A stretch of 64,000 nt of DNA, from positions 1,652,775 to 1,716,774 of the forward strand of contig NZ_OY781091.1 in assembly GCF_963676275.1 (NCBI RefSeq), given 5' to 3'. Source of the DNA: an uncultured Cohaesibacter sp. (GTDB taxonomy: Bacteria; Pseudomonadota; Alphaproteobacteria; Rhizobiales; Cohaesibacteraceae). The position numbers and the translations under genes were made by a program. Below are positions 53,897 to 62,625 of this stretch, piece by piece (position 1 is the first letter of the stretch; each line of letters starts with the position of its first letter). The notes below the pieces were generated by a model. That model was not told where the DNA came from, searched no databases, and was given only the letters and a program-made list of their open reading frames with translations.

Positions 53897-54302
53897 GTCT
53901 TCCTGCCTTTGACAAGGCGACAAGAAAATCTGCCCGGTCACAGGGATCGGACAGCAGACCCGAGAAGCCCTTTATCGAGATGAGCCCTTCAAGGCAACGC
54001 CTGCGGTGACGATCTCAAATCAAGGGTCCTCTCGCTTTCGGTAGCGAAGTTGACAAGGCCCGCTCAGGGCAAAGCCCGCATCTGGCGGCGTATAGTCCCG
54101 TCCTTCCTGCCAGATCTTTTCCTTTCTCATGACCGCAATGTTTCATTTTTGCTCTTCAGCAAGGCTGGGGAGACGTTGCACTTGCCGATCTCGTCCATTT
54201 GGCGAGTGGTCTTCAAGCCTCATGGCCAATCCAATCGTTCCGTTCTATTCTGATGGCAGGTTCCGCGCCTCGGCGTGACATCAGATTGAGAAGGAATGAG
54301 CG
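53897..54302 (+). other. Intergenic region upstream of the beta-mannosidase gene
   Basis: No gene or strong terminator is seen in about 400 bases. AAGGA at 54291-54295 serves the beta-mannosidase start. A weak GCTTTCGGTAGCGAAG-like fold occurs near 54033-54048. Confidence 0.45.
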
Positions 54303-56768
54303 ATGATAACCCATGTCCCTGCGCGCAGTGCCGAGCAGCCCCTCAATGCAGACTGGACCATCCGGCAATCGGGAAATCCACGCGCTCACAGTCAGAAGAT
54401 CCCATTTGCCATCCCCGGAGATCTGCATTCGGCACTGCTGGAAGAGGGGCTGATTGCCGATCCATACTGGCGTGATAATGAGGCCAGTCTCGACTGGATC
54501 CATCAGGGGGAGTGGCTGGCAGAGACGACTTTTATGTTCGACGGCGATCCGGCCGAGCGCCATATCCTCAGTCTGACCCATGTTGATTGCCATGCCATCG
54601 TGATGCTCAACAATGTCGAGATCGGGCGCTGTGAAAGCCAGTTCCTGCGCTATGATTTTGCCCTCGCCGCATTGCTCAAGAGAGGGCAGAACCATCTCTC
54701 GATCCGCTTTCTCTCCAACAGCAGACAGGCCGTCGCCGCCAAAGAGGCTTTCCCCTTTGCCGTTCCCTATATTTTCTGGAACTGCCGTCTGCCGCATTAT
54801 AATTTTCTGCGCAAGGCGCAATGCCATGCTGGCTGGGACTGGAATATTGCCCTCTCGCCGGTTGGCATTTATGGCGGCATCACCCTGAGGCGCGCCAACA
54901 TGCTGCGCCTTGATGATCTCATCGTGCGCCAGCGCCATGAACAGGGGCGCGTCTTTCTTGAGCTGACCGTCTTTTATGAAGCCTTCGAGCCTGCCGAACT
55001 GACTCTTGCTGCCAATTTTGATGGCCGGGTCATCAGCGATCTGATCGAAGTCTGGCCCGGCGCGGGAGAGGCACAATTGCAGTTTGAGGTCGAGGCGCCG
55101 AAACTCTGGTGGCCCGCAGGCCATGGCGACCAGCCGCTCTATGATCTGTCTGTCATGCTCGACGGGCAAAGCCTTGATCGCCGGATCGGCCTGCGCGCAG
55201 TGGAGCTGGTGACCGATCGGGATGAGGTTGGCTCCCGTTTCGCCTTTCGCATCAATGGCCGGGAGATCTTTGCGCGCGGGGCAAACTGGATCCCCGCCGA
55301 CGCCTTGCCGCAACGGGCCACACCGCAGGCTGTGCGCGATCTGTTGACTTCCGCCCTCGAGGCCAACATGAACATGATCCGCATTTGGGGCGGAGGGCAA
55401 TATGAGGAAGACTGGTTCTATGAACTCTGCTCCGAGTTGGGGCTGATGGTCTGGCATGACTTCATGTTTGCCTGCAATCTCTATCCCGCAGCCGATCCCC
55501 ATTGGCTTGATCTTGTGCGACAGGAAGCTCGCATGCAGTTGCGTCGCCTGTCCGGTCATCCCTGCATGACGCTCTGGTGTGGCGACAATGAACTGGTCGG
55601 CGCCATCAGCTGGTTTGACGAGAGCAAAAAGGATCGCGACCGCTATCTCGCCATGTATGAGCGGCTGAATTTCACGCTGGAAAGCTGCTGGCGGGAAGAG
55701 AAACCCGACATTCCTTTCTGGCCATCCTCGCCTTCGGTAGGGCCGTTCAATTTCGGCGATGGCTGGCATGATGATACCGCCGGGGACATGCATTTCTGGG
55801 ATGTCTGGCACTCGGCCAAGGATTTCGAGCATTACCGATCTGTGCGCCCGCGCTTCTGCTCCGAATTCGGCTTCCAGTCCTTCCCCTCCATGCGGGTGAT
55901 CGAGAGCTTTACCGCGCCGGAAGATCGCAATGTGTCTTCCCCCGTCATGGATGTGCATCAGCGCAATGAGGGCGGTAACAGCCGCATCGTCGAGACGATT
56001 GCCCGCTATTTCCGTTTTCCCGACAATTTCAGAGAAATGGCCTATCTCAGCCAGATCGGGCAGGGGGTGGCCATGAAAACCGCCATCGAATTCTGGCGCA
56101 TCAACAAGCCGCGCACCATGGGCACCCTCTATTGGCAACTCAATGACACCTGGCCGGTGGCCAGTTGGTCGAGCCTTGAATATGGCGGCGGCTGGAAGCT
56201 GGTTCACTATATGGCCCGCCGCTTCTATGCGCCTGTTTTGGTCGCTGCCGAACCAAACCCGAAAAGCGGCGAGGTCACCATTTGGGCCATCAATGACGGC
56301 CCCGAACCGGTGGCTCTGACCGTCAGGTGCGAGGCGGTTTCCATGTCGGGCACCATTGTGCCGCTAGGCTCCTTCTCCCTTGAGGTGCCGACGGATCGCG
56401 CTGTTCAAGTGAGCGCAATTCCGCGAGGTAACATTGGTGAGGATGCGATCCTCTATCTGTCATGGCAAAGTGAAGACGGAGCCATTGCGGGGGAAAATGA
56501 CTATTGGCCGAAACGCCCCAAGGATTATGTTCTGCCGCGATCCTCGATCATGGCAAAAGAGACGACCAATCCGGCAGGGGACACGGAGATTACGTTGCAG
56601 ACGGACAAGCCGGCATTCTTCGTGACCTATCATCATGGAGGTGACCGGCTTTACTCCGACAATTGCTTTACGCTCATTCCCGGTCGCCCCAAATTGCTGA
56701 CCATCGAGCGTCAGCGCCGCTCCCATTTGCCTCCGATTGAGGCCGAGGTGGACAGTTTGAAAGGATAA
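54303..56768 (+). CDS. Beta-mannosidase (glycoside hydrolase family 2)
   Basis: The enzyme hydrolyses terminal beta-mannosides, probably from imported manno-oligosaccharides, since no signal peptide is visible. The 821-residue protein has a jelly-roll sugar-binding domain (about 10-185), an Ig-like domain (about 190-305), the TIM barrel (about 306-640) and a C-terminal beta domain. The acid/base Glu430 lies in WCGDNELVG and the nucleophile Glu521 in RFCSEFGFQSFP; NMIRIWGGGQYEEDWFYELC (about 357-376) is diagnostic of GH2 mannosidases. No transporter is adjacent. Confidence 0.94.
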   Translation: MITHVPARSAEQPLNADWTIRQSGNPRAHSQKIPFAIPGDLHSALLEEGLIADPYWRDNEASLDWIHQGEWLAETTFMFDGDPAERHILSLTHVDCHAIVMLNNVEIGRCESQFLRYDFALAALLKRGQNHLSIRFLSNSRQAVAAKEAFPFAVPYIFWNCRLPHYNFLRKAQCHAGWDWNIALSPVGIYGGITLRRANMLRLDDLIVRQRHEQGRVFLELTVFYEAFEPAELTLAANFDGRVISDLIEVWPGAGEAQLQFEVEAPKLWWPAGHGDQPLYDLSVMLDGQSLDRRIGLRAVELVTDRDEVGSRFAFRINGREIFARGANWIPADALPQRATPQAVRDLLTSALEANMNMIRIWGGGQYEEDWFYELCSELGLMVWHDFMFACNLYPAADPHWLDLVRQEARMQLRRLSGHPCMTLWCGDNELVGAISWFDESKKDRDRYLAMYERLNFTLESCWREEKPDIPFWPSSPSVGPFNFGDGWHDDTAGDMHFWDVWHSAKDFEHYRSVRPRFCSEFGFQSFPSMRVIESFTAPEDRNVSSPVMDVHQRNEGGNSRIVETIARYFRFPDNFREMAYLSQIGQGVAMKTAIEFWRINKPRTMGTLYWQLNDTWPVASWSSLEYGGGWKLVHYMARRFYAPVLVAAEPNPKSGEVTIWAINDGPEPVALTVRCEAVSMSGTIVPLGSFSLEVPTDRAVQVSAIPRGNIGEDAILYLSWQSEDGAIAGENDYWPKRPKDYVLPRSSIMAKETTNPAGDTEITLQTDKPAFFVTYHHGGDRLYSDNCFTLIPGRPKLLTIERQRRSHLPPIEAEVDSLKG

Positions 56769-56844
56769 GAGCCGAATAGGTTCGATAGTGTCCATGAGGA
56801 ATGCAAATTACACATGGCAGCTATGCGTTTGGATTGATAAGGAC

Positions 56845-56920
56845 TAGGAAAAAGCAGGAAATTTCAGGAAATGCACCGCTAGGAAAAATTAGTCACAGAA
56901 TTTTTAAATTAGGAAAAATT
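56845..56920 (+). repeat. Three direct TAGGAAAAA repeats upstream of adhE
   Basis: TAGGAAAAA occurs at 56845-56853 and, extended to TAGGAAAAATT, at 56880-56890 and 56910-56920. Spacings are 35 and 30 bases. They lie 345-420 bases before adhE in the long gap 56769-57264, where no gene or FNR consensus site was found. Confidence 0.5.
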
Positions 56921-57264
56921 TGTTTTTTGTCAAGGAATGCCGCCAGTTGCGCGGGGTCGGACTGCGCGTATGAAGCCGATTTGCACCCGAATGGACCGTT
57001 TACGTAAAGCTCCGTAATTCGTTGCAGATCAGACTGTTATAAACTGCAATCACTGTTAAGGCGGCCAGGATCGTTTCACGCAAAGGGGAACGAACAAAGC
57101 CCGGCAGAGAGAGGTTGCCCTGTATGGCATGTAGGGGAGCATCTTCGCTGGAGCAGGGCGCGTGGCACCCGTCAGGGCACGCGAAAATCAGCTAATAGCG
57201 CATGAAATGGCCGGGCGCGCAAAGCCTCGGAACGGGTTCGTGCGCCTTATATACGGAGTAACAA

Positions 57265-59970
57265 ATGTCTGTTACCAATGCCGCAGAGCTTGACAATCAA
57301 ATTGCTCGCGTGAAAGAAGCGCAGGCCAAATTTGCAAGCTATTCCCAGGAACAAGTTGACCGCATTTTCCGTCAGGCCGCTTTTGCCGCAGCCAACGCAC
57401 GCATCCCGCTTGCGATGATGGCTGCTGAAGAAACCGGCATGGGCGTTGTCGAAGACAAGGTGATCAAGAACCACTTTGCTTCCGAATATATCTACAACAA
57501 ATACAAGGACACCCCCACCTGCGGTATCCTTGAAGAGGACGAGGCTGGTGGCACGATCACCATCGCCGAGCCTGTTGGTGTCATTTGCGGCATCGTGCCG
57601 ACCACCAACCCGACCTCTACCGCCATTTTCAAGGCGCTGATTTCTCTCAAGACCCGTAATGGCATCATCTTCAGCCCGCATCCGCGCGCCAAGAAGGCAA
57701 CCTGCGAAGCTGCAAGGCTGGTGCTGGAAGCCGCAGTCGCTGCCGGTGCGCCCAAGGATATCATTGGCTGGATTGATGAGCCGACGCTGGATCTCTCCAA
57801 TGCCCTGATGCGCCATCCGGATATCAATCTCATTCTGGCCACCGGTGGTCCGGGCATGGTCAAGGCTGCCTATTCCTCCGGCAAGCCAGCCATCGGCGTG
57901 GGCGCTGGCAATGCGCCTGTGCTGATTGACGAACATGCCGACATCAAGCGCGCTGTTTCCTCGATCCTGATGTCCAAGACCTTCGATAACGGCATGATCT
58001 GTGCGTCCGAGCAGGCCGTGGTCATCGTGGACGCCGTTTATGAGGCGGTGCTTGATCGCTTCTCCAAATATGGCGGCTATATCCTGTCGCCAAAAGAAAC
58101 CGACGCATTGCGCAAGACCGTCTTCCCGGAAGGCCGCCTCAATAGCGAAATCGTCGGGCAGTCCGCCTTCAAGATTGCCCAACTGGCAGGCTTCAGCGTA
58201 CCACCCGAAACCAAGGTTCTCATGGCCGAGGTGGATCGCGTGGAAGATGAAGCCTTCGCACATGAAAAGCTGTCTCCAACGCTCGCCCTCTATCGCCGCA
58301 AGGATTATAACGATGCCGCCGATACGGCAGCCCGGCTGGTTGCTCTTGGTGGTATCGGCCACACCTCCGTTATCTATACCGATCAGGACCGTTGCTCTGA
58401 TCGCGTGGAGGATTTCGGCAAGAAGATGAAAACCGCCCGCATTCTGGTCAACATGCCGTCTTCTCAGGGCGGGATCGGCGATCTTTACAACTTCAATGTC
58501 GCGCCGTCCCTCACTCTTGGCTGTGGCTCATGGGGTGGTAACTCGATCTCCGAGAATGTCGGACCAAAGCATCTGATCAACAAGAAGATCGTGGCGAAAC
58601 GCGAGGAAAACATGCTTTGGCACAAGGTTCCCAAATCTATCTACTTCCGTCGCGGATGTCTGGTCGAAGCCTTCAAGGATCTGAAGGGCAAGCAGCGCGC
58701 CCTGATCGTAACGGATCGCTTCCTCTTTACCAACGGTTATATCGATGAGGCGGTGCGCCTGCTCAAGGCACAAGGAATCGATGTCGATATCTTCGCCGAT
58801 GTCGAGGCCGATCCGACCCTTTCGATTGTTCGCAAGGGCACCGAAAAATGCCGTGCTTTCAACCCCGATCTGATCATCGCCATTGGCGGCGGTTCTCCCA
58901 TGGACGCAGCCAAGATCATGTGGGTTATGTATGAGCATCCAGAGGTCAGCTTCAAGGATCTGGCCCTGCGCTTCATGGATATTCGCAAGCGCATCTACAA
59001 ATTCCCGAAAATGGGTGCAAAGGCGATGATGATCGCCATCCCGACCACTTCGGGGACCGGCTCGGAAGCCACGCCTTTTGCTGTGGTGACGGACGATGTC
59101 AGCGGGCAGAAATATCCGCTTGCCGACTATGAGCTGACGCCTGATATGGCAATCGTGGATGCCAACCTCGTCATGAATATGCCGAAATCCCTCACTGCTT
59201 TCGGCGGCATCGACGCGGTAACCCATGCGCTGGAAGCCTATGTCTCGGTGATGGCGAATGAATTCTCTGACGGTCAGGCGTTGATGGCGCTCAAGCTGCT
59301 CAAGGAAAATCTGCCTTCGGCCTACAAGAATGGTGCCAATGATCCGGCGGCACGCGAACATGTGCATAGTGGAGCGACCATTGCCGGTATCGCTTTTGCC
59401 AATGCCTTCCTCGGGGTCTGCCACTCCATGGCGCATAAGCTTGGGGCGGCCTTCCATTTGCCGCACGGTCTGGCCAATGCGTTGCTGATTTCCAACGTGA
59501 TCCGCTACAACGCCACCAACAACCCGACCAAGCAGACGGCCTTCTCTCAGTATGACCGTCCGAAAGCCCGGGCGCGTTACGCCGAAATTGCCCATCATCT
59601 TGGGCTGGGCGGTGAGCGCACGCAGAACAAGGTCGAAAATCTGATTGCATGGGTCGAGGAACTCAAGGCAGATCTGGAAATTCCGTCCTCCATTCAGGCG
59701 GCGGGCGTTTCGGAAGCCGATTTCCTTGCCAAGATCGATGAAGTTGCCGTGGCTGCCTTTGATGATCAGTGCACCGGCGCGAACCCGCGCTTCCCGCTGA
59801 TTTCCGAACTCAAGCAGATCATGATGGACAGCTTCTACGGACGTCCTTTCATCGAAGCCTATGAGCGCGATGAAGTCAAAGAGACGGAAGCCAAACAGGA
59901 TAGCAAAGGGGCAACTGACAAGGGCGCCAGCGTGGTTCCTCTGAAAGCGGAGAAGAAGAAACAGGCATAA
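57265..59970 (+). CDS. adhE: Bifunctional aldehyde/alcohol dehydrogenase AdhE
   Basis: AdhE reduces acetyl-CoA to acetaldehyde and then ethanol, regenerating NAD+ during fermentation. The 901-residue protein has an N-terminal aldehyde dehydrogenase (about 1-440, catalytic Cys246 in FDNGMICASEQ) and a C-terminal Fe-ADH (about 450-870) with IAIGGGSPMDAAKIMW. Its metal ligands are intact in GGIDAVTHALEAYVS, CHSMAHKLGAAFHLPHG. A Lys/Glu-rich tail (about 870-901) is longer than in E. coli. GGAG precedes the ATG by 6-7 bases. It is monocistronic with a terminator and pairs functionally with pflBA at 37-40 kb. Confidence 0.98.
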   Translation: MSVTNAAELDNQIARVKEAQAKFASYSQEQVDRIFRQAAFAAANARIPLAMMAAEETGMGVVEDKVIKNHFASEYIYNKYKDTPTCGILEEDEAGGTITIAEPVGVICGIVPTTNPTSTAIFKALISLKTRNGIIFSPHPRAKKATCEAARLVLEAAVAAGAPKDIIGWIDEPTLDLSNALMRHPDINLILATGGPGMVKAAYSSGKPAIGVGAGNAPVLIDEHADIKRAVSSILMSKTFDNGMICASEQAVVIVDAVYEAVLDRFSKYGGYILSPKETDALRKTVFPEGRLNSEIVGQSAFKIAQLAGFSVPPETKVLMAEVDRVEDEAFAHEKLSPTLALYRRKDYNDAADTAARLVALGGIGHTSVIYTDQDRCSDRVEDFGKKMKTARILVNMPSSQGGIGDLYNFNVAPSLTLGCGSWGGNSISENVGPKHLINKKIVAKREENMLWHKVPKSIYFRRGCLVEAFKDLKGKQRALIVTDRFLFTNGYIDEAVRLLKAQGIDVDIFADVEADPTLSIVRKGTEKCRAFNPDLIIAIGGGSPMDAAKIMWVMYEHPEVSFKDLALRFMDIRKRIYKFPKMGAKAMMIAIPTTSGTGSEATPFAVVTDDVSGQKYPLADYELTPDMAIVDANLVMNMPKSLTAFGGIDAVTHALEAYVSVMANEFSDGQALMALKLLKENLPSAYKNGANDPAAREHVHSGATIAGIAFANAFLGVCHSMAHKLGAAFHLPHGLANALLISNVIRYNATNNPTKQTAFSQYDRPKARARYAEIAHHLGLGGERTQNKVENLIAWVEELKADLEIPSSIQAAGVSEADFLAKIDEVAVAAFDDQCTGANPRFPLISELKQIMMDSFYGRPFIEAYERDEVKETEAKQDSKGATDKGASVVPLKAEKKKQA

Positions 59971-60164
59971 GAATAAGAAAAAGGCGTTGGCCGGATGGGC
60001 TTCTCGTGCCTGTCACTTCCACCCGCATGGGCGAGGGGCACATCCGGTCAGCCAGGTTCCAATCAGTCTGCTCTCATTAGCTCACCGACAGGTCATGGTC
60101 GGTAGATGGTCAGAGCGAAAGGGGCAGGCGGTTGGGCCATAAGCAAAACTGAGAAGCAAACTGA

Positions 60165-60194
60165 AAGCCCCGTAGGTCATGACGGGGCTTTTTT
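60165..60194 (+). terminator. Intrinsic terminator between adhE and the response regulator gene
   Basis: AAGCCCCGT (60165-60173) pairs perfectly with ACGGGGCTT (60182-60190), followed by a T-run to 60194. The rest of 59971-60287 holds no gene. Confidence 0.92.
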
Positions 60195-60287
60195 CTTGAT
60201 GGTGATAGGAATTGGCAAAAAGATGAATGAGGCCGGACTTCTGGCTGGACGCCGAAAGGAGGAGGGACGCAGCACTCGGAAGATGTG

Positions 60288-61154
60288 TCAGGCCGTTTCC
60301 TTGGCAGCCGCATTGCGATCAAGAAAGCTGAACATGTTGCGCGTCTTGCCGAAACGGGGGGTGTCCAGTCCCAGCAGATTATGCATGATGCTCTCGATAT
60401 CTTCAGGAAAGAAGGGCTTGCCCAGAAACCCGGTCACGCCGACAAAGGCCGCCGATCGCTCCAGATAACTGGTCTTGTTGGTCGACATCATATAGATGGC
60501 GATCTTGTCAGACGCATGATGGATAGCGCCGGCCAGTTCCAGCCCGTCGATATTGGGCATGTTGAAGTCGGTAATCACGATGTGCGGCGGGCGTTCCTTT
60601 ATCTTCTTGATCGCCTCTTCCGCACCGCCTGCATCGCGGATTTCAAAGTTGAAGCGGCTCTTTTCAAACACCTTTTGAGCCAGTTTTCGCATGGTCGCGG
60701 AATCGTCTACAATCAGCACCGAATAGGTCCGCGTGATCGCCAGATAGGTATGGTAGACATCGGCGATTTCATCGGATTTGAAAGGCTTCTGCATGAAATG
60801 GTAGGCTTGATAATTGGCCAGAACCTTTTCGGACTTGTGGTCCAGATTCGAAGAAACGGCGACAACCATACAATCCTTTGACCGCGTATCCTGAAGCGCT
60901 GCGATCAGTTCCTTGGCGCCCATGCCGGGCATGTTGATGTCAAGAAAAGCGAGATGGATCTCATTTTCCTTAAGCATGGAAAGAGCCTCCATGCCGTCCT
61001 TGGCAAAGCAGACCTCGAGGTAGCGGATGCTGTGTTGACTCTTCACACCCTTCTTCATGATCTCACGCGCCAACGAACTGTCGTCTGCGATCATTACGCG
61101 CGTAAGATTATGTACAACCTGGCGAGCGGTAGCTTCTTCCGTTTGAACTGGCAT
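60288..61154 (-). CDS. Double-receiver response regulator without output domain
   Basis: From ATG 61154 (MPVQTEEATARQ) the protein is 288 residues; the open frame to 61292 has no family similarity. It contains two CheY-like receiver domains. Domain 1 (about 18-135) has D24-D25, phosphoacceptor D72 in AFLDINMPGMG and K123 in MQKPF. Domain 2 (about 144-265) has D150-D151, D196 in VITDFNMPNIDG and a Lys-Pro in GKPFFPED. No DNA-binding or enzymatic domain follows. It may be a phosphate sink or a signalling adaptor. No histidine kinase or chemotaxis gene is adjacent. Confidence 0.9.
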   Translation of the reverse strand: MPVQTEEATARQVVHNLTRVMIADDSSLAREIMKKGVKSQHSIRYLEVCFAKDGMEALSMLKENEIHLAFLDINMPGMGAKELIAALQDTRSKDCMVVAVSSNLDHKSEKVLANYQAYHFMQKPFKSDEIADVYHTYLAITRTYSVLIVDDSATMRKLAQKVFEKSRFNFEIRDAGGAEEAIKKIKERPPHIVITDFNMPNIDGLELAGAIHHASDKIAIYMMSTNKTSYLERSAAFVGVTGFLGKPFFPEDIESIMHNLLGLDTPRFGKTRNMFSFLDRNAAAKETA

Positions 61155-61543
61155 CAAAATTCTCGCGCCTAATTGATACGAACCTGCAAAAACCGTAACG
61201 ATGATCTGACCTTGTGAAACAAAAAGATCTACATGGCTGTTACATAAGATTAAATCGCACAAAAAGGATAAATTATGTATGAATTTTGACAATATATAAG
61301 TAGAAAATACAATAGATATACATAATATCTAGTTAATTATTGCAAGTTGTAATCAGTGCTTCTTGTTGCTTCACTTTATCGTCGATATGTAAATTAACGG
61401 ACCGCATCTGCGCCGCAGCAGAAGGATTTCCCTTCCCAAAGGAGGTGAAAACAAAAAAGCGGCCGGAAAACCGACCGCTCCAGTTGGATTGGTAAAAAAG
61501 CAGATGTCTATATACACCGCTGCACCGATTGGCGCAGCGCTCA
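61155..61543. other. AT-rich region between the response regulator and the pectin operon
   Basis: No gene is seen. It holds the response regulator promoter on the AT-rich left side (61250-61340) and the terminator of the GH28-GH105 operon on the right. Confidence 0.5.
61452..61480 (-). terminator. Intrinsic terminator after the GH105 gene (minus strand)
   Basis: On the minus strand AGCGGTCGG (61479-61471) pairs with CCGGCCGCT (61466-61458), with one wobble pair, followed by TTTTTTGTTTT. Confidence 0.88.
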
Positions 61544-62617
61544 TCATTGCTTACCAAGCAAGATCTTTTCTGCCGAAGCCATCATGAAGGGGCCGACGCC
61601 CTTGACATCATCAGCCTTGATTGTTTCGGAGACGTAATATTGAGGTGAGCCATCGCGGTAATTGCCGTCAAAGCCGCCAAGACCTGCGACGCAGACGATA
61701 TTGGGCAGCACCTTGGGGTCGCTGTTGGCCACCAACTGTTCCAGATAGGCCTGCCCTTTGATGCCCGGCTGAACAAACATGTCTCCAAGCCCCAGACGCG
61801 CGCCTTTCAGGAATGCATAGCTGAACATGGCCGAAGCCGAGCTTTCCAGATAGTTGCCTTCCAGATCAGGTTGATCGATCACCTGCAGCCATGCACCTTC
61901 CTTGCTTTGCAGCTTCAGGATTTCGCCGAGCAGCCTGACGGTCCGCCCATGGATCGGTCCCATTTTATCGGCACCGATCAATGCGCAGATATCGACCAGA
62001 GCAACGCTCAGCCAGCCAATGGCGCGGCCCCAATGGGCAGGGGAGAGGCCGGTTTCCTTGTCAGACCATGCTTGCTCGCGCGATTCATCATAGCCATGGG
62101 CATAGAGGCCATTCTGTCCTTCGCCCATGATATCAAGCGCCCGCTCAAGCTGCACCAGCGCATCGTCTACCAGCGCATCATTGCCGGTGAACTGGCCATA
62201 TTCGATCTGGAATGGCAGCCCCATATAAAGGCCATCCAGCCAGACCTGATAGGGATAGCGCTTCTTGTGCCAGTAATTGCCTGCATTGGTTCTAGGGTGG
62301 CTATCCAGCTGACTTGCCAGTGTCTGGCAGGCCTTCAGATAGCGTTCGTCTTTGGTCTCTTTATAGAGAAAGAGAAAGGCGCGGCCCGAAAGAATGTTAT
62401 CGATATTATATTCTTCCAGCACATAGCCGGTCATCGTTCCGTCCGGGGCAACCTGCTTTTGGGCAAAAGAAATCAGAATGTCGAGCCAGCTCTTCTCGCC
62501 GGTGGCTTCATAAAGGGTGATCAGACCACGGTAAAGGCAGCCATCTTCATAGCAAATGGGACCACTTTTATAGGCGCTGTAAGTCTCTGCGTAGTGGCGG
62601 AAATAAGAAGTCAACAT
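61544..62617 (-). CDS. Unsaturated rhamnogalacturonyl hydrolase (GH88/GH105, YteR/YesR type)
   Basis: The enzyme removes the unsaturated galacturonosyl residue left by pectate or rhamnogalacturonan lyases. The 357-residue alpha/alpha barrel carries the catalytic Asp region PYQVWLDGLYMGLPF (about 123-137) and SPAHWGRAIGWLSVAL (about 193-208) with family His/Trp. LEGNYLESSASAMFSYAF is another signature. No signal peptide is visible, so it acts in the cytoplasm on imported oligosaccharides. It starts 8 bases after the GH28 stop codon, giving one operon, and a terminator follows. Confidence 0.93.
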   Translation of the reverse strand: MLTSYFRHYAETYSAYKSGPICYEDGCLYRGLITLYEATGEKSWLDILISFAQKQVAPDGTMTGYVLEEYNIDNILSGRAFLFLYKETKDERYLKACQTLASQLDSHPRTNAGNYWHKKRYPYQVWLDGLYMGLPFQIEYGQFTGNDALVDDALVQLERALDIMGEGQNGLYAHGYDESREQAWSDKETGLSPAHWGRAIGWLSVALVDICALIGADKMGPIHGRTVRLLGEILKLQSKEGAWLQVIDQPDLEGNYLESSASAMFSYAFLKGARLGLGDMFVQPGIKGQAYLEQLVANSDPKVLPNIVCVAGLGGFDGNYRDGSPQYYVSETIKADDVKGVGPFMMASAEKILLGKQ

Positions 62618-62625
62618 GTGTCTGC

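Noticed and set aside
54213-56207. 664-codon open frame on the minus strand
   Set aside because: It is antisense to the beta-mannosidase gene, whose catalytic motifs are intact. The frame has no recognisable domain and reflects codon bias of the coding strand.
56769-57264. FNR consensus site before adhE
   Set aside because: Nothing close to TTGAT-N4-ATCAA was found on either strand.
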